From Jeotgalicoccus psychrophilus DSM 19085 (GTDB lineage: Bacteria > Bacillota > Bacilli > Staphylococcales > Salinicoccaceae), in the NCBI RefSeq assembly GCF_000425845.1, contig NZ_AUEF01000001.1, positions 1-64,000 on the forward strand: a DNA stretch of 64,000 bases, in the 5' to 3' direction. Every line of letters begins with the position of its first letter. Position 1 is the stretch's first letter. Below are positions 1-9,389 of the stretch, piece after piece. A program made the translations under genes and the position numbers. The notes under the pieces are model-generated. The model was given only the letters and a program-made list of their open reading frames with translations. It was not told where the DNA came from and searched no databases.

Positions 1-308
1 ATTACCAACACAGAGCATGGGTAAATATCCTCGACACCTATAATGTGACTCAGAGCATGTCTAGAAAAGGGAATTGCTTAGATAATGCACCCATGGAAAA
101 CTTTTTTGGCTTATTGAAACAAGAAATGTTTTATGGCGAACAGTTTGACACTTATGAATTGCTTGAATCCGCTATCCGAGAGTATATTGAATTTTATAAC
201 ACCAAGAGAATTAAGACAAAATTAAAAGGCATGTCTCCTGTTCAATACAGGAAACATACCTTAAAATCAGCATAATACCAAATAGTCTAACTTTTGGGTA
301 TCACGTCA
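1..308 (+). mobile_element. Right end of an IS3-family insertion sequence
   Basis: The window opens inside an insertion sequence. It contains the C-terminal part of an IS3/IS150-type transposase (3-275) followed by a terminal sequence at about 283-308. Read on the minus strand from 308, that end begins TGACGTGATACCCAAAAG and continues TTAGAC, which resembles the IS150-group end consensus (TG, then ACCCCAAAAAGTT and GGAC). The left end and the first transposase reading frame lie outside the window. The element ends 22 bp from the brnQ stop codon, so insertion occurred just downstream of brnQ. Target-site duplication cannot be checked here. Confidence 0.85.
3..275 (+). CDS. IS3-family transposase OrfB, C-terminal part (runs off window start)
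   Basis: The frame is open from base 3, so this is the end of a longer gene and the apparent GTG at 45 is internal. It carries the C-terminal hallmarks of the rve integrase core of IS3/IS150 transposases. TQSMSRKGNCLDNAPMENFF contains the last glutamate of the DDE catalytic triad, and MSPVQYR lies near the C-terminus. The two catalytic aspartates lie outside the window. The enzyme would cut and join the ends of its own element. Whether the whole copy is intact cannot be judged from this end. Confidence 0.9.
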   Translation, partial: YQHRAWVNILDTYNVTQSMSRKGNCLDNAPMENFFGLLKQEMFYGEQFDTYELLESAIREYIEFYNTKRIKTKLKGMSPVQYRKHTLKSA

Positions 309-329
309 AAAGTGGCTGCTGTTTAATAT

Positions 330-1643
330 TTACGTATACTCTACTCTCGGTTTCTTAAGACCGATTAAGTAGCCTAAAATGTAGCCGACAATCATGAATG
401 GAATCCACTCAAAGCTGTAGCTGAATAATGGAAGTGACTCAAGCCAGCTCATTTCCATCCAGCCGTTTCTATGAAGGACAGACAGGATAGATAGTGCTGT
501 CACTACATATACCGGAATCTGCAGGCTCAGTCTTGGTGACGGTAAGAAATATGTCACGATCAGAAGCAACACAGTTGTCATAGCGATTGGATAGATGATG
601 GACAGTATTGGTACACTTGTTGCGATAACCTGATCCAGTCCCTGGTTCGCAAGGCCGAATGAAATTAATGTAAATACAACGACCCAAAGTTTGTAAGGGA
701 CTTTAGGCAGAATGCTGTTGAAGTACTCAGACACTGATACGATAAGCCCGGTACCTGTCGTAATACAAGCAAGGAAGACAATGACTCCCAGTAAAATTGG
801 TCCGAAGATACCGAACACATCACTGCTCATGTAAGTCAGCAGGAATGTTCCTAAGTTCTGATCATCAACTAATGCTCCGCCAAGGTCTACACGGTTTGCC
901 AGCCATCCAAGTGAAATGTAGATTGCTCCAAGCAGTGCAGCTGCAAGTAAAGCAGATTTGATTGTGCCGATAAGTAAATCACGGCGGTTAGTAATACCAA
1001 GCTGTCTGATTGAGTTCAGTACGAGAACACTGAATGCAATCGCTGCAATCGCGTCCATCGTTAAGTATCCCTCAGTAAAGCCGATTGTAAATGGTGAAGA
1101 CTCCTGGAATGTTGCTGATGCCGGGTTGATTGAGTTTGAAAAATAAGCAATCCCTGCAACGATGATTAAGAGTACAATTCCAATAAGTAAGAGCGGTGTG
1201 AGCACCTGCCCGATAGTGTTAATTAAAGTTCCTGGTTTAAGACTTAATAATAAGACTATGATAAAAAATGCTAATGAAAAAACCAGTAACCAGATGCCGG
1301 TGTTTTCACTTAAGAAAGGCACGATAGCCATTTCATAAGCAGTTGTTGCTGTTCTTGGAATGGCAAAGAACGGTCCGATCGTTAAGTAAATAGCGACCAG
1401 AAATGCTACTCCGAATGCCGGGTGAATATGTTTTAAAGATTCTTTATATCCATCTTTAGAAATTGAACCTACGATAACTCCGATTAAAGGAAGACCTACC
1501 CCTGTAAGGACGAATGCAAGCATTGCAGTCCAGAAGTATTCTCCGCTCCCAAATCCGAGCGCCGGCGGGAAGATTAAATTACCTGCTCCGAAGAACATGG
1601 CAAATAATGTGAACCCGACCATTATGACTTGTTTTGTACTCAT
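330..1643 (-). CDS. brnQ: Branched-chain amino acid transport carrier BrnQ
   Basis: This is a sodium- or proton-coupled carrier of the LIVCS family that imports leucine, isoleucine and valine. The protein has about 437 residues and roughly 12 hydrophobic membrane spans. The N-terminus has the family's glycine-rich signature (FAMFFGAGNLIFPPALG) in the first span. Two in-frame ATGs lie close together. The one at 1643 sits 8 nt after the GAGG ribosome site, whereas the upstream one at 1649 is only 2 nt from it, so 1643 is preferred. It is monocistronic, with the IS3 element immediately downstream. Specificity among the branched-chain residues cannot be read from sequence. Confidence 0.93.
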   Translation of the reverse strand: MSTKQVIMVGFTLFAMFFGAGNLIFPPALGFGSGEYFWTAMLAFVLTGVGLPLIGVIVGSISKDGYKESLKHIHPAFGVAFLVAIYLTIGPFFAIPRTATTAYEMAIVPFLSENTGIWLLVFSLAFFIIVLLLSLKPGTLINTIGQVLTPLLLIGIVLLIIVAGIAYFSNSINPASATFQESSPFTIGFTEGYLTMDAIAAIAFSVLVLNSIRQLGITNRRDLLIGTIKSALLAAALLGAIYISLGWLANRVDLGGALVDDQNLGTFLLTYMSSDVFGIFGPILLGVIVFLACITTGTGLIVSVSEYFNSILPKVPYKLWVVVFTLISFGLANQGLDQVIATSVPILSIIYPIAMTTVLLLIVTYFLPSPRLSLQIPVYVVTALSILSVLHRNGWMEMSWLESLPLFSYSFEWIPFMIVGYILGYLIGLKKPRVEYT

Positions 1644-1737
1644 GGACATCGCCTCTTCTATAAAAATTAGTATGCAATTATCTTACACTAATATTGCAGA
1701 AAAATCTACAAATATTTGAATTATCTGACTTTTATTA

Positions 1738-1932
1738 CTAAGAAAAATAGGTTTTGTAAAATCCGCCGATTTTTCCTGAGTTGTCTTTAACAAAAATATA
1801 CTCTTCTGTTTCATTTACAACTGTATATTCTTTGCCGACAGTCAGCATATCAGAGACTTTGTACTTCTCTGCATCTGTGTGTTTTACAGTAACCGTTCTA
1901 AGATTATTGTTTTCCCATTCATTTTGAAGCAT
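1738..1932 (-). CDS. Small conserved protein, resembles DUF6501 family
   Basis: The protein has 64 residues and no signal peptide or membrane span. The start at 1932 is chosen because a strong AGGAGG lies 7 nt upstream (1940-1945), whereas the longer in-frame start at 1968 has none. The pattern VKHTDAEKY, then VGKEY, NETEEY and GKIGGFYKTYF matches my recollection of the DUF6501 family found in bacilli and staphylococci. That family is predicted to form a small beta-rich domain, but no function is known to me. It stands alone between the odhAB terminator and brnQ. Confidence 0.75.
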   Translation of the reverse strand: MLQNEWENNNLRTVTVKHTDAEKYKVSDMLTVGKEYTVVNETEEYIFVKDNSGKIGGFYKTYFS

Positions 1933-1957
1933 TCTATTTCCTCCTAAGTAAAAAAGA

Positions 1958-1980
1958 AAAGGTATCACGAGGATACCTTT
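1958..1980 (-). terminator. Terminator after odhAB
   Basis: GGTATC and GATACC pair around a 5-nt loop, with A/T flanks extending the stem to 9 bp. On the minus strand a T-rich stretch follows. It lies 20 bp after the odhB stop and upstream of the small gene at 1738-1932. Confidence 0.75.
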
Positions 1981-2002
1981 CTCTTATTAAATTGTTTTAA
2001 AT

Positions 2003-3247
2003 TTAACCTTCTAATAATAAATCTTCAGGGTTCTCAATTAATTCTTTAATTGTTTTAAGGAAGCCGACTGATTCAGCACCATCAATAATTCTGTGGTCAT
2101 AGCTTAATGCAATGTACATCATTGGACGGATTTCAATATCGTCACCAATTGCTACAGGACGTTTCTGAATCGTGTGCATACCAAGAATAGCAGCCTGTGT
2201 ACCATTGATAATCGGTGTCGACATTAGCGATCCGAATACACCGCCATTAGTAATTGTGAATGAACCGCCTGCCATATCGTCAAGAGATAATTTTTTATCT
2301 TTTGCTTTCTTAGCAAGTTCAGCAATATCATTTTCAATTTCAGCGAATGTTTTACGGTCTGTGTTGCGGACAACCGGCACCACTAAACCTTCATCAGTAG
2401 ATACCGCAATCGATACGTCGAAGAAATCTTTGAAGATAAAGTCCGAGCCGTCGATTTCAGCATTTACCGCCGGGTATTTACGTAGTGCAGCTGTTGCAGC
2501 TTTAGTAAAGAATGACATAAAGCCAAGTCTCGTGCCGTCGTTGCGTTCCTGGAAGCTTTCTTTTTTACGTTTTCTAAGTTCCATAACGTTAGTCATGTCA
2601 ATTTCGTTAAACGTAGTCAGCATTGCCGTGTTTTGCGATACGTCAAGAAGACGTTTAGCAATTGTCTGTCTGCGGCGTGACATTTTCTCACGTCTAACCG
2701 GTTTTTCAGGTGCAGCGTTTTGAGCTGGAGCGGACTTTTTAGGCTCTTCTTTTTTAGCTTCTGCTTTAGGAGCATTGCCGTGGTTTTCAACATCCTGGCT
2801 GCGTACTAAACCGCGCGGGTCAGTCGGATTGATGTCTGAGATCTTAATCCCTTTTTCACGTGCAAGTTTTCTAGCTGAAGGTGTTGCAACAACAAGTGCG
2901 TCGCTGTCGTCTTCTTCAGCCGGCGCTGCAGGCGCTTCAGATTTAGTTTCTTCAGCTTTAGCGTCTTTCTTGTCTTCCTGTTTCGGTTCAGCTTTCTCAG
3001 CAGTTTCCCCGCCGCCTTCACCGATTACAGCGATAACCTGTCCAACTTCAACAGTGTCGCCTTCTTCAGCTTTAAGTTCAGAAATTACGCCTGCTTCTTC
3101 GCTGACGATTTCAACGTTTACTTTATCAGTTTCAAGTTCGAGTACGTTCTCGCCTTTTTCAACTGAGTCTCCCACTTGTTTAAACCAAGTAGATATTGTT
3201 CCTTCTGTAATTGATTCTGCTAATTCAGGCACGATGATTTCAGCCAT
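2003..3247 (-). CDS. odhB: Dihydrolipoamide succinyltransferase, E2 of 2-oxoglutarate dehydrogenase
   Basis: This is the E2 core of the 2-oxoglutarate dehydrogenase complex. It moves the succinyl group from E1 through lipoyl-lysine to coenzyme A in the TCA cycle. The 414 residues show an N-terminal lipoyl domain with the modified lysine in ETDKVNVE (K42). An Ala/Glu/Lys-rich linker follows, then the peripheral-subunit-binding domain ([14 protein letters not shown]), a second linker and the catalytic domain ending in SYDHRIIDG with the active-site histidine. It lies 18 bp downstream of odhA in the same operon. The E3 subunit is not encoded in this window. Confidence 0.96.
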   Translation of the reverse strand: MAEIIVPELAESITEGTISTWFKQVGDSVEKGENVLELETDKVNVEIVSEEAGVISELKAEEGDTVEVGQVIAVIGEGGGETAEKAEPKQEDKKDAKAEETKSEAPAAPAEEDDSDALVVATPSARKLAREKGIKISDINPTDPRGLVRSQDVENHGNAPKAEAKKEEPKKSAPAQNAAPEKPVRREKMSRRRQTIAKRLLDVSQNTAMLTTFNEIDMTNVMELRKRKKESFQERNDGTRLGFMSFFTKAATAALRKYPAVNAEIDGSDFIFKDFFDVSIAVSTDEGLVVPVVRNTDRKTFAEIENDIAELAKKAKDKKLSLDDMAGGSFTITNGGVFGSLMSTPIINGTQAAILGMHTIQKRPVAIGDDIEIRPMMYIALSYDHRIIDGAESVGFLKTIKELIENPEDLLLEG

Positions 3248-3265
3248 TTTATAATTTACCCCCTA

Positions 3266-6064
3266 TTATTTTAAAGCTTTTTCTATAATATTTTGCTGTA
3301 CTAACTTGTAAGAACCGCCGTTGCCTTCAGAAGTCGAAGCGCTCGGTTTTCTGCCGATATAGTTAAGTTTTGCTTTAGACGGTACGATATCGAGCAGGTA
3401 TGGTAATGCAAAATGATATGAACCCTGGTTTTGCGGTTCTTCCTGGACGAAGCGCACTTCTTTCAGGCCTGTAATATCATTTAATACTTCTTTAATTGCT
3501 TCAGCCGGGAACGGATACAGCTGTTCCAGTCTGATAACGATTACTTCGTCGTTCGGTGTTTCTGCTTTAGCCTGTGCTTCAAGCAGGTCTACCGCTACTT
3601 TACCACTAGCAATGGCTACTGTCTTAACTTTTGTTTTCTTGTATTCAGGCACGATAATTTCGTGGAACTGGTTATTTACAAACTCGCTTACCGGCTGGCT
3701 CGCTGTTGTGTTGCGCAGCAGGCTTTTCGGTGACATCACGACTAACGGACGCATTTTCTCAGTGTTTAAGTACTTCGCCTGGCGTCTTAACAGGTGGAAG
3801 TAGTTGGCACTGCTCGATAAGTTAACGACTGTCATGTTATTTTCAGCACATAACTGTAAATATCTTTCGAGACGTGCAGATGAATGCTCAGGTCCCTGAC
3901 CTTCCTGTGCGTGCGGCAGCAGAAGCGTTAATGCTGTTCTCTCACCCCACTTGGAATGTGCAGATGACATGAAGACATCAAAAATCGGCTGAGCCATGTT
4001 TGCAAAGTCTCCGTACTGGGCTTCCCAAATCGTTAATGCGCTGTTGTTCTCGACGTTGTAGCCGTACTCGTAAGCAACCACTGCCATTTCAGTTAACGGC
4101 GAGTTGTAGAGCTCAAATGAAGCTTCAGCGTCGCTGATGTTGTGCAGCGGCGTGTGTTTCTTGCCTGTTTCAGGATCGTGCAGTACTGCATGGCGGTGTG
4201 CGAACGTACCGCGCTCTGCATCTTCACCTGTGAAACGGATTGGCGTGCCGTCCTGGTTAATTGTTGCGAATGCAAGAGCTTCCGCATGAGCCCAGTCGAC
4301 AAGTGCCGTGTCGTCTTCAAATGGTTTTTTACGTCTTGATAAAACGTTGTTTAACTTTTTAAGCGGTGCGAATTCTTCAGGGTACTCTAAAAGCTCTTCG
4401 TTAATTTTAGCAAGGCGGTCGAATGTAATATCTTCTTCAACTTCATTCGCCTGCCCTTCCATAATGACTTCAGGTGTCTGAATATCTTCAGTAACGACAG
4501 TGTCAGCTTTATCAATCTTGTCATGCTCAGCTCTTAATTCATCCTGAATCGCCTGTATGATGCTGTTTTTATCTTCCTCTGTAATGACACCGTCAGCTAC
4601 GAGCTGATCTCCGTAAAGATTGTCGATTGACGGGTATTCGTTTACTTCATTATAAAGGTTCGGGTTAGTCGTCATCGGTTCATCCATTTCGTTGTGGCCG
4701 TAGCGGCGGTAACCGATTAAGTCGATAACTAAATCTTTTTTGAATTTCTGGCGGTACTGAATCGCAATGTCGATCACTCTGAGAACATATTCCGGACGGT
4801 CCGCATTGACGTGGAATACAGGCATATCGAAACCTTTAGCGATGTCAGATGCGTACAGTGTTGAACGCGCATCCCACTCTTCAGTCGTAAAACCGATGCG
4901 GTTGTTAGTAATAATATGCATTGCACCGCCGACTGAGTAGCCTTCAAGGTTAGATAAGTTCATCGACTCAGGGTTAACGCCCTGACCTGGGAATGCAGCG
5001 TCACCGTGAATAATTACACCGAGTGAATTATCAACGTCGTGAGTCGCTTTTCCAGCCTGGTCAGTTTTCTCCTGCTGAGCACGTGTACGACCCTGTACGA
5101 CAGGTCCGACAATTTCAAGGTGCGACGGGTTGTTGGCAAGCGTTACTGTTTGTTCGATGCCTTTGTCCGTTCTTGTTTTAACACCGCCAAGATGGTACTT
5201 AACGTCGCCCATCCAGCCGTTTGTCAGTTCTAATGAACCGTCTTCAGGAAGGAATTTCATCGGGTCAGTCGACATAAATTCACTCAGCATCATTGCGTAC
5301 GGTTTTTGCAGCGTATGCGTCAGCACGTTTAAGCGTCCGCGGTGAGCCATACCGATTTGCAGGTGCGGAATGTTTTCTTCAGCCATACGCCCGAGGAGGT
5401 GGTCGAGCATCGGTACGAGCGAGTCAACCCCTTCAATTGAGAAGCGTTTTGCGCCGACAAAGTTTTTGTGAAGATATTTTTCAAAACCTTCAGTTTTAAC
5501 TAATTCCTTGAAAAGATAAAGTTTCTTATCGTTGGAAAGTTCGACTTCGCCGAGACCCTCGATTGTATTCTGCAGCCAGTTTCTTTCTTCAGTGTTATTA
5601 ATATGAGTGTATTCATACGATAACGGTGAAGTGTAGATTTGTTCAAGGTAACGTGCTGCTTCAAGCGCATTGCTGAATTTATCAGCAAGTGCTTCAGAAA
5701 CGATACTTGCAGGCAGGTTTTCAAGATCTTGATCCGAAAAACCGTAGGCATTAAAATCAAAGTCAGGTGCATTGTCAATTTCCGGAGAGTAAACCGGATA
5801 GACATCCGCTTTTAAATGACCGTATTGTCTAATGTCATTTAACCACTGCAAAATACCTTTAATCTTATCCTGGCCTGTTGAACTAAGTGCCTGGTTCGAT
5901 TGACGAGTATTACTTCCTTCACTTGAAGAAATGCTTTCGAATAGTAATTGCATTTCCTCAGATACTGATTCCGGGTCTTCTTTGTACATGTCAAAATACT
6001 CAAGAATCATACCTAGATTTGTTCCAAATCTTACAGGAGCATTCTCAACTTCATTTTGTTGCAT
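3266..6064 (-). CDS. odhA: 2-oxoglutarate dehydrogenase E1 component
   Basis: This thiamine diphosphate enzyme decarboxylates 2-oxoglutarate and passes the succinyl group to the lipoyl arm of OdhB. Its 932 residues equal the usual length of the staphylococcal protein. Visible features include the histidine-containing substrate segment GMAHRGRLNVL, the ThDP-binding stretch GDAAFPGQGV, and RRYGHNEMDEP. The C-terminal transketolase-like half contains LLLPHAQEGQGPEHSSARLE. The ATG at 6064 follows an AAAGAGGTGG site. It heads the odhAB operon and lies downstream of arlRS, as in S. aureus. Confidence 0.97.
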   Translation of the reverse strand: MQQNEVENAPVRFGTNLGMILEYFDMYKEDPESVSEEMQLLFESISSSEGSNTRQSNQALSSTGQDKIKGILQWLNDIRQYGHLKADVYPVYSPEIDNAPDFDFNAYGFSDQDLENLPASIVSEALADKFSNALEAARYLEQIYTSPLSYEYTHINNTEERNWLQNTIEGLGEVELSNDKKLYLFKELVKTEGFEKYLHKNFVGAKRFSIEGVDSLVPMLDHLLGRMAEENIPHLQIGMAHRGRLNVLTHTLQKPYAMMLSEFMSTDPMKFLPEDGSLELTNGWMGDVKYHLGGVKTRTDKGIEQTVTLANNPSHLEIVGPVVQGRTRAQQEKTDQAGKATHDVDNSLGVIIHGDAAFPGQGVNPESMNLSNLEGYSVGGAMHIITNNRIGFTTEEWDARSTLYASDIAKGFDMPVFHVNADRPEYVLRVIDIAIQYRQKFKKDLVIDLIGYRRYGHNEMDEPMTTNPNLYNEVNEYPSIDNLYGDQLVADGVITEEDKNSIIQAIQDELRAEHDKIDKADTVVTEDIQTPEVIMEGQANEVEEDITFDRLAKINEELLEYPEEFAPLKKLNNVLSRRKKPFEDDTALVDWAHAEALAFATINQDGTPIRFTGEDAERGTFAHRHAVLHDPETGKKHTPLHNISDAEASFELYNSPLTEMAVVAYEYGYNVENNSALTIWEAQYGDFANMAQPIFDVFMSSAHSKWGERTALTLLLPHAQEGQGPEHSSARLERYLQLCAENNMTVVNLSSSANYFHLLRRQAKYLNTEKMRPLVVMSPKSLLRNTTASQPVSEFVNNQFHEIIVPEYKKTKVKTVAIASGKVAVDLLEAQAKAETPNDEVIVIRLEQLYPFPAEAIKEVLNDITGLKEVRFVQEEPQNQGSYHFALPYLLDIVPSKAKLNYIGRKPSASTSEGNGGSYKLVQQNIIEKALK

Positions 6065-6173
6065 TGTACTGCCACCTCTTTATAATTTTTAAATACTCTT
6101 TACGTATAAAATTTTACCATTTTACAAGTGTTCTTGAAAGCGCAATTGTAGTTTGTAACTAATGTTTTCGATG

Positions 6174-7547
6174 TTAATTTTTAGATTTTGGGAATTTTAT
6201 GTGAACAGTTGTTGAATTTCCTTCAATACTTGTAATCCAGACCTTGCCGCGGTATAATTCCACGATTTTTTTAGCAATTGATAAACCGAGTCCGTTTCCG
6301 CCCTGGTCACGGCTTCTGGATTTATCGACACGGTAAAATCTGTTGAATACCTGCTCGATTTCATCTTGTGGAATACCAATACCTGAGTCGGTAATTGAAA
6401 TTTCAATACTGCCGTCACTATTTAGTTCCGATGCTACCGTAATATGCTTGTGCTCCGTATCAAATTTAATCGCATTATCGAGGAAAATAATCAGCATCTG
6501 TTCAAAATGATAATTATTAATCGGATACATAATTTTGCCTTTATGAAGTTTTGCGTCGAACGTATAATCCGGATGCACTTTATCGAGACTTTCAAGACGG
6601 CTCATTATTTCATCATTTAAATTGATGCTTTCAGTCTGTAAATAATCTGAGCCCTCATTTTTCGTCAGGAGCAGCAGCTCTTCGACAAGCTTGTTAATGC
6701 GTTTCAGCTCTTCAATTGAAATGCCGAGCGATTCATCGAGTACTTCAGGGCTGTTTCTGCCCCACCGGTTAATCAGCTGCAGATGTCCCTGAATAATCTG
6801 CAGCGGTGTTCGGAGTTCGTGCGATGCATCTTCAACGAACTGTTTCTGCTGATTATATGACTCTTCGAGCGCACCCATCATATTATTAAACGACTCAATC
6901 ATATAATCCGTTTCAATAATATTCGTCTTCAAATCGAGACGCTCGGCAAAGCCCTGGTTCTCAATTTTCTTCAGCTGACCGGTGAATCTGCCGATTGGCT
7001 TGACCATCTGAATCGAGAAGAAATAACTGATTATCGATGTAAATGTAATCGATAAAAAACCGATTATGGTTGCGATGAACAGCATCATGCGGATAATCGT
7101 GTTGTATTCATTCAGCGGATGCACGACCGACACGTAGCCGTGCCAGTAATCCGACTGCAGCATGCGGGTGCCGACAAGGAAATCATCCCCGTCGAGGCTG
7201 ACTGTTTCAATAACGGGATTGACGTTCGCCTCAAAATCAGTATCAATATTTAACTGGGTGCGAATCGGCCAGCGGTAAACCTCTTCCCCGCTCAGCGTGT
7301 ACAGCCCCATCTGCTGATTATCATACAGGCTCGTGTAAATATCCCGTTCGGTAATCGAGTTGAACGGCTGATTTTCATATAATGTACTGACATCCGATAA
7401 ACTTCTCGAAACCGACCGGTATTCCTGGTCTTTTAAATAAACACTTGTCGCGTAAATTAACAGTGAACTGAAGATGAGATACGTAATCGTTATAATCAGA
7501 ATGGATAATTTCAGCCACTGCATGCGGAGTGATGTTACACGATTCAT
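6174..7547 (-). CDS. arlS: Sensor histidine kinase ArlS
   Basis: This membrane sensor kinase pairs with ArlR; in S. aureus ArlRS controls adhesion, autolysis and virulence genes. The 457 residues comprise a first membrane span (about 13-33), an extracytoplasmic sensor region, a second span (about 150-175) and a HAMP linker. A HisKA domain follows with the phospho-acceptor histidine in [13 protein letters not shown]. The HATPase_c domain shows an N box near [11 protein letters not shown] and glycine boxes ITDSGIGIP and [13 protein letters not shown]. The start overlaps the arlR stop by 4 bp, so the two are translationally coupled. The signal sensed is not evident from sequence. Confidence 0.94.
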   Translation of the reverse strand: MNRVTSLRMQWLKLSILIITITYLIFSSLLIYATSVYLKDQEYRSVSRSLSDVSTLYENQPFNSITERDIYTSLYDNQQMGLYTLSGEEVYRWPIRTQLNIDTDFEANVNPVIETVSLDGDDFLVGTRMLQSDYWHGYVSVVHPLNEYNTIIRMMLFIATIIGFLSITFTSIISYFFSIQMVKPIGRFTGQLKKIENQGFAERLDLKTNIIETDYMIESFNNMMGALEESYNQQKQFVEDASHELRTPLQIIQGHLQLINRWGRNSPEVLDESLGISIEELKRINKLVEELLLLTKNEGSDYLQTESINLNDEIMSRLESLDKVHPDYTFDAKLHKGKIMYPINNYHFEQMLIIFLDNAIKFDTEHKHITVASELNSDGSIEISITDSGIGIPQDEIEQVFNRFYRVDKSRSRDQGGNGLGLSIAKKIVELYRGKVWITSIEGNSTTVHIKFPKSKN

Positions 7548-8218
7548 TGTCTGATCACGTACCCGACGCCGCGCACAGTTTCAATCACTTTATCCTTATT
7601 GAACGGTTTTAATTTATTGCGCAGATATCTGATATATACATCGACAACATTCGTTTCCACTTCGCTGTCGTAGCCCCAGATAATATCGAGAATCTGTTCG
7701 CGTTTCATTACAATGCCCATGTTTTTAACGAGCAGATGTAAGAGCTCATGTTCAGTTTTCGTCAGTTCAATCGGAGTACCGTCAATCGCAACAGTATACG
7801 CAGACGTATCAATTGAAATTCCGTGGAGATCCAGCGTATCGTGATTCGTTTCGGTCGATTTATTGCGGCGCATAATTACGCGGAGGCGCGCGAGCAGTTC
7901 CTCAATCTCAAACGGCTTCACAATGTAATCATCCGCACCGTAATCAAGACCGACGACTTTATCGTACGTATCCCCTTTTGCCGTAATAATAATAATCGGT
8001 GTATCCTTTGACTTTCTGAGACGCCTGCACACCTCGAGCCCATTTAACTTGGGTAGCATCAAATCCAGCAAAATTGCATCATAATCATTCTCTGACGCCA
8101 GATCATATCCTGCCTGCCCATCTGCAGCAAGCGTCACATTATAACCCTCGTGACCTAATTCCAACTCTATGAAACGCGCTAAATTCGTTTCGTCTTCAAC
8201 TACTAATACTTCCGGCAT
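7544..8218 (-). CDS. arlR: Response regulator ArlR
   Basis: This OmpR-family DNA-binding regulator has 224 residues. The receiver domain has acidic residues in VVEDE, the phospho-acceptor aspartate in AILLDLMLP and the lysine in VKPFE. The C-terminal winged helix ends in YIRYLRNKL and VRGVGYVIR, almost identical to my recollection of S. aureus ArlR. The ATG at 8218 is preferred to the GTG at 8227 because it leaves AGGTGAGG upstream as the ribosome site. Its upstream region carries an unusual tandem repeat array (8299-8442) that could affect its expression. Confidence 0.95.
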   Translation of the reverse strand: MPEVLVVEDETNLARFIELELGHEGYNVTLAADGQAGYDLASENDYDAILLDLMLPKLNGLEVCRRLRKSKDTPIIIITAKGDTYDKVVGLDYGADDYIVKPFEIEELLARLRVIMRRNKSTETNHDTLDLHGISIDTSAYTVAIDGTPIELTKTEHELLHLLVKNMGIVMKREQILDIIWGYDSEVETNVVDVYIRYLRNKLKPFNKDKVIETVRGVGYVIRQ

Positions 8219-8298
8219 AAGCCTCACCTACTTTGTCTACATATTATCATGAAAATGATGGTGATTAAAAATGAAAGGTGCAGTTTGGCTGGGGTTTT

Positions 8299-8442
8299 GA
8301 GCAAGATTGTAAGATTTGACTCGACCTTGCTCATTTTTGTCGTGATTATGAGCAGGATAGCTTATTTTTAAGTGACCTTGCTCATTTTTGTCGTGATTAT
8401 GAGCAGGATAGCTTATTTTTAAGTGACCTTGCTCATTTTTGT
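8299..8442. repeat. Tandem array of 51-bp units with inverted-repeat arms
   Basis: Three units start at 8299, 8350 and 8401; the third is cut to about 42 bp. Each runs from GAGCA to CTTGCTCATTTTTG, and the first two end TCGTGATTAT. Units 2 and 3 are identical over their shared length and unit 1 differs in its middle. GAGCAAG and CTTGCTC form a perfect 7-bp inverted repeat in unit 1; in units 2 and 3 one pair becomes a wobble. A T-run follows the right arm. The array occupies the space upstream of arlR and contains no reading frame of note. Confidence 0.9.
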
Positions 8443-8625
8443 ATTAATTTATGAAGAGAAGCGTATTTATCAGACAGTGTCAATTTCACATTGTCCGACA
8501 AATCATTTTATCAGACAGTGTAGCCATATATTTTTAGAAATTACACTTTTGACCGTCTATGTAAATTCTACAATGTCATTCAAACGATAAAAAGCTCGAA
8601 TTCCCCAGCCCATCAGCCAAAAAAA
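8419..8625. repeat. Dispersed intergenic repeat, copy 1 (long form)
   Basis: This non-coding stretch shares ordered blocks with 29565-29700: TGACCTTGCTCAT, ATTTATC..ACAGTGTC, TGTCA.TCAAACGATAAAA followed by CTCGAA, and CATCAGCCAAAA before an A-rich run. In both places a hairpin terminator follows. The copy here has about 70 extra bases, including a second TTTATCAGACAGTGT and an imperfect hairpin GACAGTGT/ACATTGTC. Together with the 51-bp array this accounts for the 467-bp gap between arlR and the next gene. Confidence 0.65.
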
Positions 8626-8664
8626 ATAAAAAACCGGAAATCCTTTCTCAAGGGTCTCCAGTTT
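8620..8664 (-). terminator. Terminator after the GNAT acetyltransferase gene
   Basis: On the minus strand AAACTGGA and TCCGGTTT pair (with one wobble), with an inner CCCTT/AAGG segment, followed by a T-rich run. It lies 22 bp beyond the stop codon at 8686. Confidence 0.75.
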
Positions 8665-8685
8665 AGCTAAATATTATTTATATCA

Positions 8686-9306
8686 TTAACTTACAATTGT
8701 ATTTGGTGTTTCCATCATATAGCTTTGCTGTTTAATAAGTAAATTCGTTTTTACATCGGGCCATTCGTCGTCGATAATTGAATATATTATTAAATTGCGC
8801 GGCACGCCGTAGAGGGCGCGTTCTTTTCTGATGATGCCTTCTTTTGTGAAGCCGATGCGCTCGATCGCTTTGTTGCTGCGTTCATTACGTTCGTCTGCGC
8901 GTACTTGTACGCGCATGAGCTTTAACACTTCGAAGCAGTATTCGAGCAGCAGGAATTTGCTGTCAGAGTTAATGAATGTGCGCTGAGCTTTTGTGCCGAA
9001 CCATGAGGCGCCGATTTCGCAGCTTTGGCGTTCGTAATCGATATGCTGAATGCGCGTAGCGCCGACAACTTCGCCTGTTGCTTTTAATACGACAACAAAT
9101 GGTATTGTTTTCAGCTGATTGCGAAGCTCAATAGCACTCTGAATCCATTCGCTCATCGCTTCTTCGTTTGTGGCCTGAAAAAGCATGTAAGTCCAAATAC
9201 TGTCATGATTGATCGACTGAAGTTCTGCGGCGTGGCTTAACTGCATGGGCACGAGTCGAATTCTGTCGTTTTCAAGCGTAATGTTTTCATATAAATTTAT
9301 TGCCAT
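8686..9306 (-). CDS. GNAT-family N-acetyltransferase (RimJ/RimL-like)
   Basis: The protein has 206 residues and belongs to the acetyl-CoA-dependent GNAT superfamily, subgroup RimJ/RimL. It shows the GA.WFG.KAQR acetyl-CoA loop region and the C-terminal signature VRADERNERSNKAIERIGF followed by a basic stretch. The start at 9306 follows AGGTGAT; the longer frame to 9336 lacks a ribosome site. It is a single-gene unit with its own terminator. The substrate cannot be predicted; ribosomal protein N-termini, antibiotics or small amines are all possible for this family. Confidence 0.85.
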   Translation of the reverse strand: MAINLYENITLENDRIRLVPMQLSHAAELQSINHDSIWTYMLFQATNEEAMSEWIQSAIELRNQLKTIPFVVVLKATGEVVGATRIQHIDYERQSCEIGASWFGTKAQRTFINSDSKFLLLEYCFEVLKLMRVQVRADERNERSNKAIERIGFTKEGIIRKERALYGVPRNLIIYSIIDDEWPDVKTNLLIKQQSYMMETPNTIVS

Positions 9307-9389
9307 ATTATCACCTGCCGTCTTAATATTACCCAAGGTAATTTCATTATAATTCCTCGGAAAATATTAAGCAATAATAATATTTTAAA

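Noticed and set aside
2775-3254. 159-codon plus-strand frame opposite odhB
   Set aside because: It is a serine/alanine-rich antisense shadow of the OdhB linker and lipoyl domain, with no ribosome site or homology.
8299-8442. CRISPR or protein-coding repeat
   Set aside because: Units are directly adjacent, two of three are identical over their whole shared length, and no long open frame runs through them.
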